Shown here one piece after another: positions 19,001 to 27,596 of a DNA stretch of 64,000 nucleotides (position 1 is the first letter of the stretch; every line of letters starts with the position of its first letter). The notes under the pieces were generated by a model, which did no database searches, had not been told where the DNA came from, and was given only the letters and a program-made list of their open reading frames with translations. A program made the position numbers and the translations under genes. Origin of the DNA: Pseudoflavitalea rhizosphaerae (lineage in GTDB: Bacteria > Bacteroidota > Bacteroidia > Chitinophagales > Chitinophagaceae). Location of the stretch: NCBI RefSeq assembly GCF_003991355.1, contig NZ_RCSU01000001.1, forward strand, positions 558,001 to 622,000, read 5' to 3'.

Positions 19001-22000
19001 AACGTTGGTTCCCGCCAATTTCCATGGTATACCGGGTACCAGTACCCGCAGCTGCCTGATCACCCCAACTGAGCAGTCCCCTGCCGGCAGTTGCTGCGTT
19101 GCCTGTTGCAGCGATCACTGTCCTGGCTGAAGTGCCCAGCGGCAGTTTGGTCCCATCCAGTATCATTCGCTGGCTGGCGCCATCGAATTTCACAACGGGG
19201 TTGAAGTTGACATTGGAAACCGAGTTGTTCGCAAATCCAGGTTGATTGGCGGTTGTAGCTTGTACAGCATTGTTGATGTCCGCACCGAAATCATTCCAGT
19301 CACTGATGCCTGCACCATCTACAGTAGAAGATGTTCCGTAATCTGCGCGCAGCCAGAGCGTGTTGCCTGCAACACCTCCCGGAATTTTCAGGTCGTTCGC
19401 GAAAGTGAAGTACTGTCCACTGCTGAGGTCAACTGTTGCTGCATAGTGAACTTTGTTCTCTATGGTAACAGGGTCCAGTTTTATCAGCACATCTGTACCA
19501 TCGAACACGGCATCATTACTTACAATTATATATGCAGCGCCAGGGTTCGCCAGTGCACTCGCAGGAATTGCCACTTGTACATCACCGATAGTGCCGGTTT
19601 CCTGTACTTTCCAAACCCTTGCCATACGGTAGTTGACGAGCGCTGTACCGCTGACTGCCGTGCGGAAGTTAACGGCGGCATTATCATCTCCCCAAACCAG
19701 GTAAGATTTATCATTCGAGAATATATTGGTATTAGCGGAATTGGTTGAATCGATATTACCTAAACCAATGGCCACCTGTAATCCTGCATTGATACTGCGC
19801 GATTGTTTCTGATTCAGTATCTCTTCATCATCCCGGCCAATACCCGCGATATTGTTCTTATGCGTTGCGTTGGCAGCCGCGTCCCACACTGTGGTAGTAC
19901 CATCTGTGGCGATATAACTGGTATTACCGCTGTTGAGGGTAAGACCATATTTTATTGCCAGGTAAGTATTCACGCGTTGGACCTCGCCTGTAGTAAGTGC
20001 TGTATTGTAGATGATCAGTTCCGGAAAGCGGCCATTGAAGTTGGTAGCGATATTAAACGGATTGTTGCTACCGGTGTACGGTGTATTTACATTACCCGTT
20101 GCCACACTGGCGCCGTTCTTGAGTATCTCCTGCTTGTTCGCTGCAAGTGAATTATCGCTGAGGCCCGTCCAGATATTTACCTGGCCATTGATATTACCTG
20201 CATTGTAGGTAAGCCTGCTGGCCGGATACGGAGGATCCCAGTACACTACATTATCTCCCCAGGTAGCATGCAGGTTGAAGGAGGTGCCGGCGCCTGCTGT
20301 AGTCTCATTGAAGAGGATGGCATTGAGCGCTGTGGCCTGGCTGTTCACCGCGAAAGCCGCGGCGGCAGTATAAGTACCTGTTTTCAGGATGGATTCACCA
20401 GCCATGGTATAACCAACTCCGCCAAACTTCATTACCGGGTTGAAATTGATATTGGCAGCGCTGTTGTTCAACCAGGTAGGTTGAAGAGCAGTGTTCGCCT
20501 GCTTCAGGATATTACTATATGCGCTGATATCATTCCAGTCGCTTACCAGCGTATTGTTTACAGTGGAGGAGCTTCCCACATCTGCGCGCAACCAGATGGA
20601 ATGACCGGAAACGCCGCCCGGAGATTTCAATGGAGCGCCGAAGGTGAAGTAAATTCCATCTGCAAATAAGGAGGAAGAAAGTGTTACCGTTCCATCAGCA
20701 GCAACCGGCACTTCCTGATCGATGGTGGCGAAATTCTCATCGGTACTGATCAGGAGATAATTGTCAACACCCAGTGGTTTTACCTTCAGTGTGATGTCCT
20801 GATCAGTCCAGTTTGTTTTCTGCACTTTCCAAACCCTTGCCATCCTGCGGGTCACATTGGCGCTTCCACTAATGGTGACCGTAAAATTGGCCGCACTCAA
20901 ACCATTATCGCCAAACACGAAGAAAGACCTGTCGTTAGTAATGGTATTGGTATTGCTTTCATTGGTCACTGCTATGGATGAGCCCAGCGCCAGTGTTACG
21001 AAGCCAGTATCCACAGAGAGGGACTGTTTGGTGTTCAACGCAGTGCTGTCGTCCCTTCCGATACCGGTGATCCGTTTATTGTAAATACCATTGGTTGTAT
21101 GGTCCCAGTATGTAATTCCATTGCTTGCCAGGTAACTGGCTCCCGGCGTCTGATGGAGTGTGATGCCATATTTAAGCGCCAGGTAAGATTCTACAGACTG
21201 ACGCTCTGCATCGGAGACCACACGATCATACACGATCACTTCGGAAATATTCCCCTGCCAGAAGAATGCCCTGGACGCAATGGTGCGGGAACCGATGGAC
21301 ACCAGGTCGGCAGCAGTGGATGGACTCAGGCTGATAGATCCCTGACCATCCAGCTTAAAGTTCTGGTACAGTTTTACACCGTTAGCCAGATTATTTTGTG
21401 TTGCGGTGAACAGGTAAGGCCTGTTTTCTACAAAGATACTCGTGCCTGACGCGCCCTGAACGGCCGCATTGTTTTCGAGATAATTCATGGCGCCTCCTGC
21501 CATCCTGAATTCCATGCCCACAGCTGATCCTACTGCACCGCTGCCAATCAAATCCCTGACAGTGCTGAAACCGCCTCCTGATCCTGCTACAAAGATGGTA
21601 GAACTGTCAGGATGTACACGTGTGGTAGTGATATCCAGGAAGTCGTCTGTACCATCGAATTTCAAACCGTAGTTGAAGTTGATGGCTTTTGCATCGGTTG
21701 CAGGTTGAGCAGTAGTGACGCCCTGCATGGCTTCGTGCCCATATCCTGAATAATCCTTCCAGGAGCTGCCGGAAGTCTGGCCATCATCGGCACGCAGCCA
21801 GAAGTTGAGGCCTTTGTTTACACCATTGGGTCCCTTGATGTCTTTTGCGAATGTGAAGTATACGCCATCTGCGAGATCGCTGGTATTGAGCGTAACGGTA
21901 CTGTCTGCATTCATTACATAACGGGTGTCTGCTGCATCGAACACTTCATCGGCACTAACGATCAGGTAAGTACCGGCATTACCGCCGCGCAATTTGAATG

Positions 22001-25000
22001 TGACAGACTGATCATCCCAGTTGGCCGTTTTATCTACCTTAAAGATCCTTGTCATGCGGTTGGTAAGCCCTGACTGACCTGTAATCGCTGTCAGGAACTT
22101 TCCGGATGCGCCATTATCGCTGATGAGGAAGAAAGATTTGTCGTTGGTGATGGTTGCAGTGTTGGCTGCATTGCTTGTTGCTACGGCATTGCCGAGTGCA
22201 ATTGTTACCAGCCCTGTATCCACACTCACTGATTGTTTTTGATTGAGCTCGGAAAGATCATCTCGCCCGATACCAGTGATATGCTTGTTGTAAACACCAT
22301 TGGTAGCAGCATTCCAATACACCGTTGCATCAGAAGCTGTGTAACCGGTAACACCAGTCAGATTTAGCGTAACACCATATTTGAGGGCGAGATAGGATTC
22401 GATACGAATCCTGTCAGCCACTGGCATGCCGGCATTGGTGATATCTTTATAGATGATCAGTTCAGGAATATTACCCGTGAAATAATCCACACCATGGTAC
22501 ACACCGATATTGGTAGAATAGTTGCCACCGTTGTTGACACCGAAATTCCTGTGTGTATTGTCGGATGCAAGTGTATTGCGATCGCGGTAGAAGCTCATAT
22601 GATCAACGCTCTTCACGAAGCTCCAAACATTGGCTTTGTTGAGGCTGCCACCCCATGGAGCAGTTTGTCTCCAGCCCCAGGGCGCATCCCATTGTGCATT
22701 GCCTGCATTATGTGGAGATGCAATAACAGCATATCCGTTAGTGGTCATCTGGTTGAACAGTGCGCCATTATTCGCAACCGGAATGGAAGACACACCGAAG
22801 ATGGCGATATTGTTCATATTGCCATTGCCCAACACGGAAATGGAAGGATCAATTGTATTTCCAAGTCCGAAGTATTGACCCGGCGTAAAGGTAGCAGTAG
22901 GGTTGAAGTTCATGCCATTGGCAGAAACACCTGGCCTGTTGGGAATTCCGGGAGCAGGCAGGTTGATGCCACGTCCGCTGTAATCATCCCATTTCACTCC
23001 TGACAATCCATAGTCACCACGGTACCAGGCGCCGATTCCATTCACTACCCCACCCGGACCTTTGAGTTCGTTGGCGAAAGTGAAGTAAGCATTGTTCGGA
23101 AGCAGACTGGTATTCAGCGTGATGGTCCGGCCGGTCATGGGCAGTGCAAGGTCACCGGCCCCAAAGCTGGCGTCTGTACTGACCAGGAGATAACGGGGAG
23201 CAGTAGCCGCCGAATCCGTACTGAAGGTGATATCCTGATCGGTCCAGTTCGTCTTCTGTACTTTCCAGGTACGGGCCATCGCTACGTTCACGCCGGGGAT
23301 GCCCGTCACGTTCACAGTATATTGTTTAGCTCCACTGGTATTGCCTGTAACGAAGAAAGACAGGTCCGTTGCAATGTTTCCTGCGTTGGAAGCATTGCTG
23401 ACAGCAATGGCATTACCCAGCGCAAGAGTGAGGTATTTATCCCCGGTGCTAACAGATTGTTTTTGCAACAGCGTACTGCCATTGTCTCTTCCAATACCTG
23501 TAATATTGAAATTGTATCCGTTGTTCAGCGTGGCATCCCAAAATTTGGAGCCGTCACTGGCGAGATAATCAACCGGCGTTCCGGGGGTCAATGTAATTCC
23601 ATATTTCAATGCCAGGTAAGATTCTATCTGCTGGCGTTGTGTATTGGAAGTAGTTGCAGAATTATTATACACGATCAGCTCTGCTATCTTTCCATTGAAA
23701 AATCCACCTCCGGGATGAGAGCCTGCATAGAATTGGCTGTTATTGCCGGCGATGCTATTCAGGGGACCAACATGGCTTGCCACCGTGACCCTGTTCCGGT
23801 TGCTGCTCATGCCCGAAGGAGATCGAAGGAAACTCCAGAGATAAGGCGTATTCACAGTACCACCCCATGGCGCCTGCACCCTGTAACCATAAGGAGCATC
23901 GAAATATACAATACCATCTCCCCAGGGCACGTGTGCAAGGACTGGTTGTCCGTTACTCACCATCTCGCCAAACAATGCCTGATTCTGTATGCCATCGGTG
24001 ATGGATACAGCATAGATCTGAACATTGTTCACACCTGGTCCGGTGAAGAGGGAGGGACTGATCAGGTTATCGTTGCTGCCATCGAATTTCAGGGCAGGAT
24101 TGAAGTTGATCACGGAAGGCAAAACAGAAGCCTGCCTTTCAGCAATTGTTTGTCCGGCGCCGTTACCATTGCCACTGGCATCGTTCCAGGCATTACCATT
24201 GGCGGAGCCGTCATCAGCACGCAACCATAAGGCGATACCTGCACTCACATTTCCCGGCCCTTTGATTGTGCTGGCAATGGTGAAGTAAGATCCGTCGGGC
24301 AACTGGGATGAATTGAGCGTTACTTCCCCATTGGCATCCAGCGCCAGTTCCTGGCTGATAGCACCGAATGCAGGATCAGAACTGATGAGCAGGTAATTAT
24401 TGCTTCCGCTTCCTTTCACTTTCAGCGTGATGTTCTGATCTGCCCAGCCAGCTGATTTCTGTACTTTCCAAACACGCGCCATCCGTTGGTTCACATTGGT
24501 TCCGGTAACAGCTGTGGCCAGTTTGATACTTGCATTATTGTCTGCAAAAAAGAGGAATGTTTTATCTGCTGTTACAGTATTGGTATTGGCAGGATTGGAG
24601 ATCATCACGGTATTGCCCAGGGCAATGGTTACGATGCCTGTATCTGCACTCAGTGATTGTTTCTGGTGCAGCATGGTGCAATCATCTTTACCGATCCCCG
24701 TGATCCGGTACTGGTAACCTGTATTGGCGGATGCAGTCCACATCAGCGTAGTGCCATCGGAAGCAACATAATCTGTAAGGCCGCCATTCAGTGTGATACC
24801 ATACTTCAGGGCCATATAGGATTCCAGCCTTTGTATTTCTGCCGGAGTAAGATCACGGTTATAGATGAACACTTCCGGTACGAATACTTTACTGAAATTA
24901 CTGAAGGTAGAGCCGCCTACATCCAGGCTCCAGGCAGTTCCGTTTGAAGCCGCACCAGAGCTCAGCAAGATGCCATTGCCTTTGAACTCATATGCACCGC

Positions 25001-27416
25001 TACCGGCGCTTGCGCGTTTGAGCGAATATAATTTTGTGTGATTGGTGATGGCGCTGGTATTCCTTTGCCAGCTTTCGATATGCAAGCCGTTTTCGCCGTT
25101 TGCATACCAGCCGATCAGTTTGTTACCGGTATAGCTGCTGAACACCCTGCCGTTCTGCGAACCTTCCAGTTTACCAAGTCCCATTATGGTGTAGGTTGTA
25201 GTAACGGCAGCACCGGCAGGAACATTATGAGCATCATTGCCATCATAATAAAATGCCTTGTTGAAATTCACCAAACCTGTAGTATCGTCGGGATCTCCCA
25301 CAACAGTCATGTTGTTGCCGTTTCCACTTACATCTCCCCATTTTGTTCCATTCACACCCATATCGGCCCTGTACCAGGCGAGGATGCCATTATTGATGCA
25401 GGCGGGCGCTTTCGTTCCCAGGGGAATGCTGTTGCCAAATTCTGAAGTACCGCAATTATTTGCCGGGATCCGCAAAGTGGCCGTCCAGAAACCAACGCCT
25501 GTAGCGCCAGGGCCTGTATTGTAATTGATGGTTTGCGTGGTAGCGCCGGCAGACAGACCAGAAATTGAAGTAACGAAGTACTGCCCGCTTTTTGATGAAG
25601 TGCCCGCATCGTTGGCGTAGATATCTACCGTGTATTGAGCGCCCACACTGATATCGGGGATGGTTAGTTGTAGTTGATATTGCCCGGCGCCTAAACTTGT
25701 TGAAGACGCCAGTACTGGTGTGCGGCCTGCAGCGCTGGTATAGGAACAGTTCCCGCCCGGCAACGAAATACCGGCTGCTCCATTATTATATATAGAGTTG
25801 TCGGAGATAACTACTTTGTTCGGCGCTTCATTATTGATGCCTGCGCCTCCATTATCACGGACCACAGAACCTGTTACCTGTATATCCGTAACACCCGCGC
25901 CACCATAAAGCCATATGCCATGATTGGCATTGCCGATGATCGTATCCCCGGTAATATCGATGTCCGATACAGCATTGGCTGCATTGATCACAATACCCGA
26001 TCTTGTACCATTTTTAAAGGAAGAGTTTACTATATCCACATTGGTCCGGGGCATATTGTAATAGAACTCGATGCCATCAACGTTGTTGGTAAACTTACAA
26101 TTGTTCACAAGGAAATTGGTACTGGCAGCCACTGCATATACACCATCTATATCAAATTCATTGAATTGATTATTTTCCAGCGTTATGTCAGTGGTGGCTC
26201 CGATGAAGGCCAGGCCAATGTCTGAATCCCTGGTCACCGTAAGCCTGTCTCCATCGAAAACGCTGTTTGTAATGGAAACGGTTTTGGCTGTGCTTTCGAA
26301 ACGGACAAATTGACCGCCAACAGCTGCACCAGGCGTAGGATGACTGATATTACACTGATCTATGGTAATATTTTCCGCAGCACCATTGAACCATATGCTG
26401 TAAATATCCACATCCTTCAGCGTCACATTTTCCAGGGTGACACCGTTGGTGGTATTATCGAAACGGATAGCGTAATCACCTTCATCGGCTGTAGCCAGTA
26501 CATTGAGATCGATGAATGAGTTCCTGATCCTGATATCGGTGTTCACAAAATCAGAATAGAAACCAAGCGCCACTCCGCTATACATTGAATCGATGGAAAT
26601 ATTATTCAGTTCGATATTGTTGGCTGTTTCAATAACGCCACCCGTATTATCCAGCACAATACCATTTAGGAATCCGCTAATGCTGCTGTTAGTGAAGGTC
26701 CAGCCATTCACGGATGCATCCCTGAACACAATAGCCTCTCCTCCCCTGGTATTATTCTGTGTTGTCAGGTGGATATTATCCATTACCAGGTTGGTATGCG
26801 TTCCTCCGGAAAAATTGAAAGCCCTTCCGTTATAGCTGCCGCTGACCGGTTCAACATCTGATGACCAGATATTCCGTATCGTAAGATTGGTGGAGCTACC
26901 TGCAACATTGACCAGCGCATTGAGTAAATTACCCGTACTGCTGCTGGTTCTGATGTTCTCGATGAGAACGCCTGTGGTATTGGCGCGGACGAAGAAGTTG
27001 ATATCTCCACTGTTGGTAAGTGCAAAATTCTTTACCACCACATTATCGGCACTGATATCAAAGGGGTTAATGATCTGGTTAGTCCCGTTGGAATTGATGG
27101 TGATCTTATTTTCGCCATCGATACTCACAGTCTGAGTGATCTGAGGAAGAGAACTCAACAATGTGATCTGACCATACACCACAAATTTGATGGTGTGTGG
27201 CCCTGCTCCTGCTGCATTTACATCCAGCATGGCCTGCCGGAGGGATCCGGACCCGCTGTCATTTGTATTGGTAACGATAAAGTCAGCAGCGTTAGCAAGC
27301 AAAGTAAAAAAGAGAAAGAAGAGGGAAAGAACTGTTTTTTTAAGGTTTAACAATAGGCATAATGGCTTATGGGACCGGGTTTTGACCCGACCGCTCAAAT
27401 TGGTTGTGGTTTTCAT
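16092..27416 (-). CDS. Giant secreted beta-helix and LamG-repeat protein (3774 aa)
   Basis: A 3774-residue exported protein, probably a surface adhesin. A signal peptide ends near residue 43 (LLANAA). Residues ~45-545 are a right-handed beta-helix region with many short VVVKNF.., ITGDTIIGN, VISDNSIYNNG turns. Residues ~550-665 form a linker domain. From ~675 to ~3470 there are seven tandem modules of ~385-420 residues; each starts with a LWLRADxG...WNDxSG stretch (LamG/concanavalin-like), then a KYGITL helix-like motif, ITGIGRDD...QKQS, and a closing WKVQKTxWTDQDIT..DGxYFTFA...GPGGV part. The last ~300 residues contain a calcium-loop-like DVNLDGN and end REQLP; no classic type A sorting signal is seen. 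Function as an adhesin is inference; ligand unknown. Confidence 0.88.
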   Translation of the reverse strand: MKTTTNLSGRVKTRSHKPLCLLLNLKKTVLSLFFLFFTLLANAADFIVTNTNDSGSGSLRQAMLDVNAAGAGPHTIKFVVYGQITLLSSLPQITQTVSIDGENKITINSNGTNQIINPFDISADNVVVKNFALTNSGDINFFVRANTTGVLIENIRTSSSTGNLLNALVNVAGSSTNLTIRNIWSSDVEPVSGSYNGRAFNFSGGTHTNLVMDNIHLTTQNNTRGGEAIVFRDASVNGWTFTNSSISGFLNGIVLDNTGGVIETANNIELNNISIDSMYSGVALGFYSDFVNTDIRIRNSFIDLNVLATADEGDYAIRFDNTTNGVTLENVTLKDVDIYSIWFNGAAENITIDQCNISHPTPGAAVGGQFVRFESTAKTVSITNSVFDGDRLTVTRDSDIGLAFIGATTDITLENNQFNEFDIDGVYAVAASTNFLVNNCKFTNNVDGIEFYYNMPRTNVDIVNSSFKNGTRSGIVINAANAVSDIDITGDTIIGNANHGIWLYGGAGVTDIQVTGSVVRDNGGAGINNEAPNKVVISDNSIYNNGAAGISLPGGNCSYTSAAGRTPVLASSTSLGAGQYQLQLTIPDISVGAQYTVDIYANDAGTSSKSGQYFVTSISGLSAGATTQTINYNTGPGATGVGFWTATLRIPANNCGTSEFGNSIPLGTKAPACINNGILAWYRADMGVNGTKWGDVSGNGNNMTVVGDPDDTTGLVNFNKAFYYDGNDAHNVPAGAAVTTTYTIMGLGKLEGSQNGRVFSSYTGNKLIGWYANGENGLHIESWQRNTSAITNHTKLYSLKRASAGSGAYEFKGNGILLSSGAASNGTAWSLDVGGSTFSNFSKVFVPEVFIYNRDLTPAEIQRLESYMALKYGITLNGGLTDYVASDGTTLMWTASANTGYQYRITGIGKDDCTMLHQKQSLSADTGIVTIALGNTVMISNPANTNTVTADKTFLFFADNNASIKLATAVTGTNVNQRMARVWKVQKSAGWADQNITLKVKGSGSNNYLLISSDPAFGAISQELALDANGEVTLNSSQLPDGSYFTIASTIKGPGNVSAGIALWLRADDGSANGNAWNDASGNGNGAGQTIAERQASVLPSVINFNPALKFDGSNDNLISPSLFTGPGVNNVQIYAVSITDGIQNQALFGEMVSNGQPVLAHVPWGDGIVYFDAPYGYRVQAPWGGTVNTPYLWSFLRSPSGMSSNRNRVTVASHVGPLNSIAGNNSQFYAGSHPGGGFFNGKIAELIVYNNSATTSNTQRQQIESYLALKYGITLTPGTPVDYLASDGSKFWDATLNNGYNFNITGIGRDNGSTLLQKQSVSTGDKYLTLALGNAIAVSNASNAGNIATDLSFFVTGNTSGAKQYTVNVTGIPGVNVAMARTWKVQKTNWTDQDITFSTDSAATAPRYLLVSTDASFGAGDLALPMTGRTITLNTSLLPNNAYFTFANELKGPGGVVNGIGAWYRGDYGLSGVKWDDYSGRGINLPAPGIPNRPGVSANGMNFNPTATFTPGQYFGLGNTIDPSISVLGNGNMNNIAIFGVSSIPVANNGALFNQMTTNGYAVIASPHNAGNAQWDAPWGWRQTAPWGGSLNKANVWSFVKSVDHMSFYRDRNTLASDNTHRNFGVNNGGNYSTNIGVYHGVDYFTGNIPELIIYKDITNAGMPVADRIRIESYLALKYGVTLNLTGVTGYTASDATVYWNAATNGVYNKHITGIGRDDLSELNQKQSVSVDTGLVTIALGNAVATSNAANTATITNDKSFFLISDNGASGKFLTAITGQSGLTNRMTRIFKVDKTANWDDQSVTFKLRGGNAGTYLIVSADEVFDAADTRYVMNADSTVTLNTSDLADGVYFTFAKDIKGPNGVNKGLNFWLRADDGQTSGSSWKDYSGYGHEAMQGVTTAQPATDAKAINFNYGLKFDGTDDFLDITTTRVHPDSSTIFVAGSGGGFSTVRDLIGSGAVGSAVGMEFRMAGGAMNYLENNAAVQGASGTSIFVENRPYLFTATQNNLANGVKLYQNFKLDGQGSISLSPSTAADLVSIGSRTIASRAFFWQGNISEVIVYDRVVSDAERQSVESYLALKYGITLHQTPGASYLASNGITYWDHTTNGIYNKRITGIGRDDSTALNTKQSLSVDTGFVTLALGSSIAVTNESNTNTITNDRSFFVFGDNGLSAANFTVTISGSANVTRRMARVWKVQKTNWTDQDITLKVKPLGVDNYLLISTDENFATIDQEVPVAADGTVTLSSSLFADGIYFTFGAPLKSPGGVSGHSIWLRADVGSSSTVNNTLVSDWNDISAYSNILKQANTALQPTWLNNSAANINFNPVMKFGGVGYTMAGESILKTGTYTAAAAFAVNSQATALNAILFNETTAGAGTSFNLHATWGDNVVYWDPPYPASRLTYNAGNINGQVNIWTGLSDNSLAANKQEILKNGASVATGNVNTPYTGSNNPFNIATNFNGRFPELIIYNTALTTGEVQRVNTYLAIKYGLTLNSGNTSYIATDGTTTVWDAAANATHKNNIAGIGRDDEEILNQKQSRSINAGLQVAIGLGNIDSTNSANTNIFSNDKSYLVWGDDNAAVNFRTAVSGTALVNYRMARVWKVQETGTIGDVQVAIPASALANPGAAYIIVSNDAVFDGTDVLIKLDPVTIENKVHYAATVDLSSGQYFTFANDLKIPGGVAGNTLWLRADYGTSSTVDGAGISDWNDFGADINNAVQATTANQPGFANNSVSNVNFNPVVKFDGASQRMILDGTKLPLGTSARTVIAATGNAATAGRGLLSWGDQAAAGTGTRYTMEIGGNQRSLEISNSRYGNTATNTLVPGITVFTNAAGTTNAATQMRWNGAGITSSLIAVGNQPLNTASQPTAYIGDNVLNGGGLFYNGSLGDIVVYDRTLTPTEQQQVETYMSIKYGVSLSQTVATDYLATDASVIWNATVNSVYKNSITGIGRDDLEGLEQKQSRNSDSSRLRVAIALGAFSENNTSNTNSFTADKSYLIWGDDNGAATFKTSITGMPDVNYRMTRIWKVQESGTVGEVEVAIPFDALPNPRESYLVVSNDDVFDNTDTYIPLYDITINGKKHWAAKADLNDGQYFTIAAFIKSPGGVGATSLWMRADQGIQNNTDGTPVDLWVDYGNEVNNANQVTAGLQPLFNNNVTDNINYNPVVSFDGTADFMNLDVTKLPTGTTARTVIGVGKPSVAPTTTRYIISWGSNGQNLGSGLAAAGAQAGYFVGWNNDLITAPNFWLPNVTNEMFGTWAGAGGQANLYSKMLPVATPANKAWTTGTTGARIGNSVWGAEYWSGPVTEVIMFDRVLTDVERQRVSTYLAIRNGYTMDQTTPYRNYLSTAGTVVWDGAANATHNQNIAGIGRDDIEGLNQKQAKSIQAGSILAIGLGNIASDNPANTSTFTNDAAYMIWGSNSTALTTTNTDLPALFSQRLTQEWKTSITNFNNQIQSVSMEFDLTGITHNGNDVADFTLLIDTDGDGDFTTGTITQIPANTYAGNTVSFANVTSLSHNAVFTLAVGPQSLRLNAKAILQGAWNGSSMNTGLKTAAVLPDTDPYGLNTTPSVSPNDAVAQVVDWVRVELRDAANPATVVEERAGFLLSNGDIVDSSYTTPLSFFNAPSANYYVAIRHRNHLGIMSASPVDFSSGTGTIDFTQASTATYGTHARKDLGGGVMALWAGNVNADQTIRHSAAPSDVTPVANAVLNHAGNTTQSPAYTGYVSVYSLLDVNLDGNIFYTATPSDHAIIISNVKTHPGNTFGITSYIIREQLP
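16870..25400 (-). repeat. Seven tandem ~1.2-kb modules inside the giant gene
   Basis: The WxRAD motif that opens each module is encoded near 25370, 24225, 23020, 21795, 20590, 19350 and 18075; the KYG(I/V/L)TL motif near 24810, 23605, 22380, 21170, 19950, 18680 and, degenerate as RNGYTM, near 17440. The period is 1.15-1.27 kb. Modules 2-4 look closest to each other, and modules 5-7 form a second group with an SS.V....VSDWNDF-type opening. The pattern points to growth by duplication in at least two rounds. Confidence 0.85.
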
Positions 27417-27507
27417 ATGAACCTGTGATTAGTGTTTTTGAAGACTGTCCGTCAGCACAGTCACACGAACACATAAAATTAGAGGATATAAGTTTTCTTT
27501 AGTATAG

Positions 27508-27540
27508 ATCGAATTCGATATCTACGTAGAATAAATTCTA
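27508..27540. promoter_or_regulatory. Cluster of three palindromes upstream of the giant gene
   Basis: ATCGAATTCGAT (27508-27519) and TCTACGTAGA (27521-27530) are perfect palindromes; TAGAATAAATTCTA (27527-27540) has perfect 6-bp arms around AA. They lie 92-124 bases before the start codon, where an operator would be expected. No regulator can be named. Confidence 0.4.
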
Positions 27541-27560
27541 TAGTGTTCAAAAAGTACGTC

Positions 27561-27588
27561 AACAAAAAAGCCCCGGCGAACCGGGGCT
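27561..27588 (-). terminator. Terminator ending cassette B
   Basis: Perfect 8-bp stem AGCCCCGG / CCGGGGCT with a 4-base loop, followed on the minus strand by a run of T (27569 down to 27564). It starts 9 bases after the stop of the last MutS-like gene of cassette B and so separates the cassette from the giant gene. Confidence 0.88.
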
Positions 27589-27596
27589 CAACAAGA

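Noticed and set aside
23322-24230. A 302-codon open frame on the plus strand opposite the giant gene
   Set aside because: It runs antisense through the repeat modules, similar frames recur at the same place in other modules, and the amino-acid mix is rich in Cys, Ile and His. It is a shadow of the module coding sequence.
16870-25400. CRISPR array or DNA satellite
   Set aside because: The repeats are 1.2-kb coding modules in one reading frame, not short spaced direct repeats.
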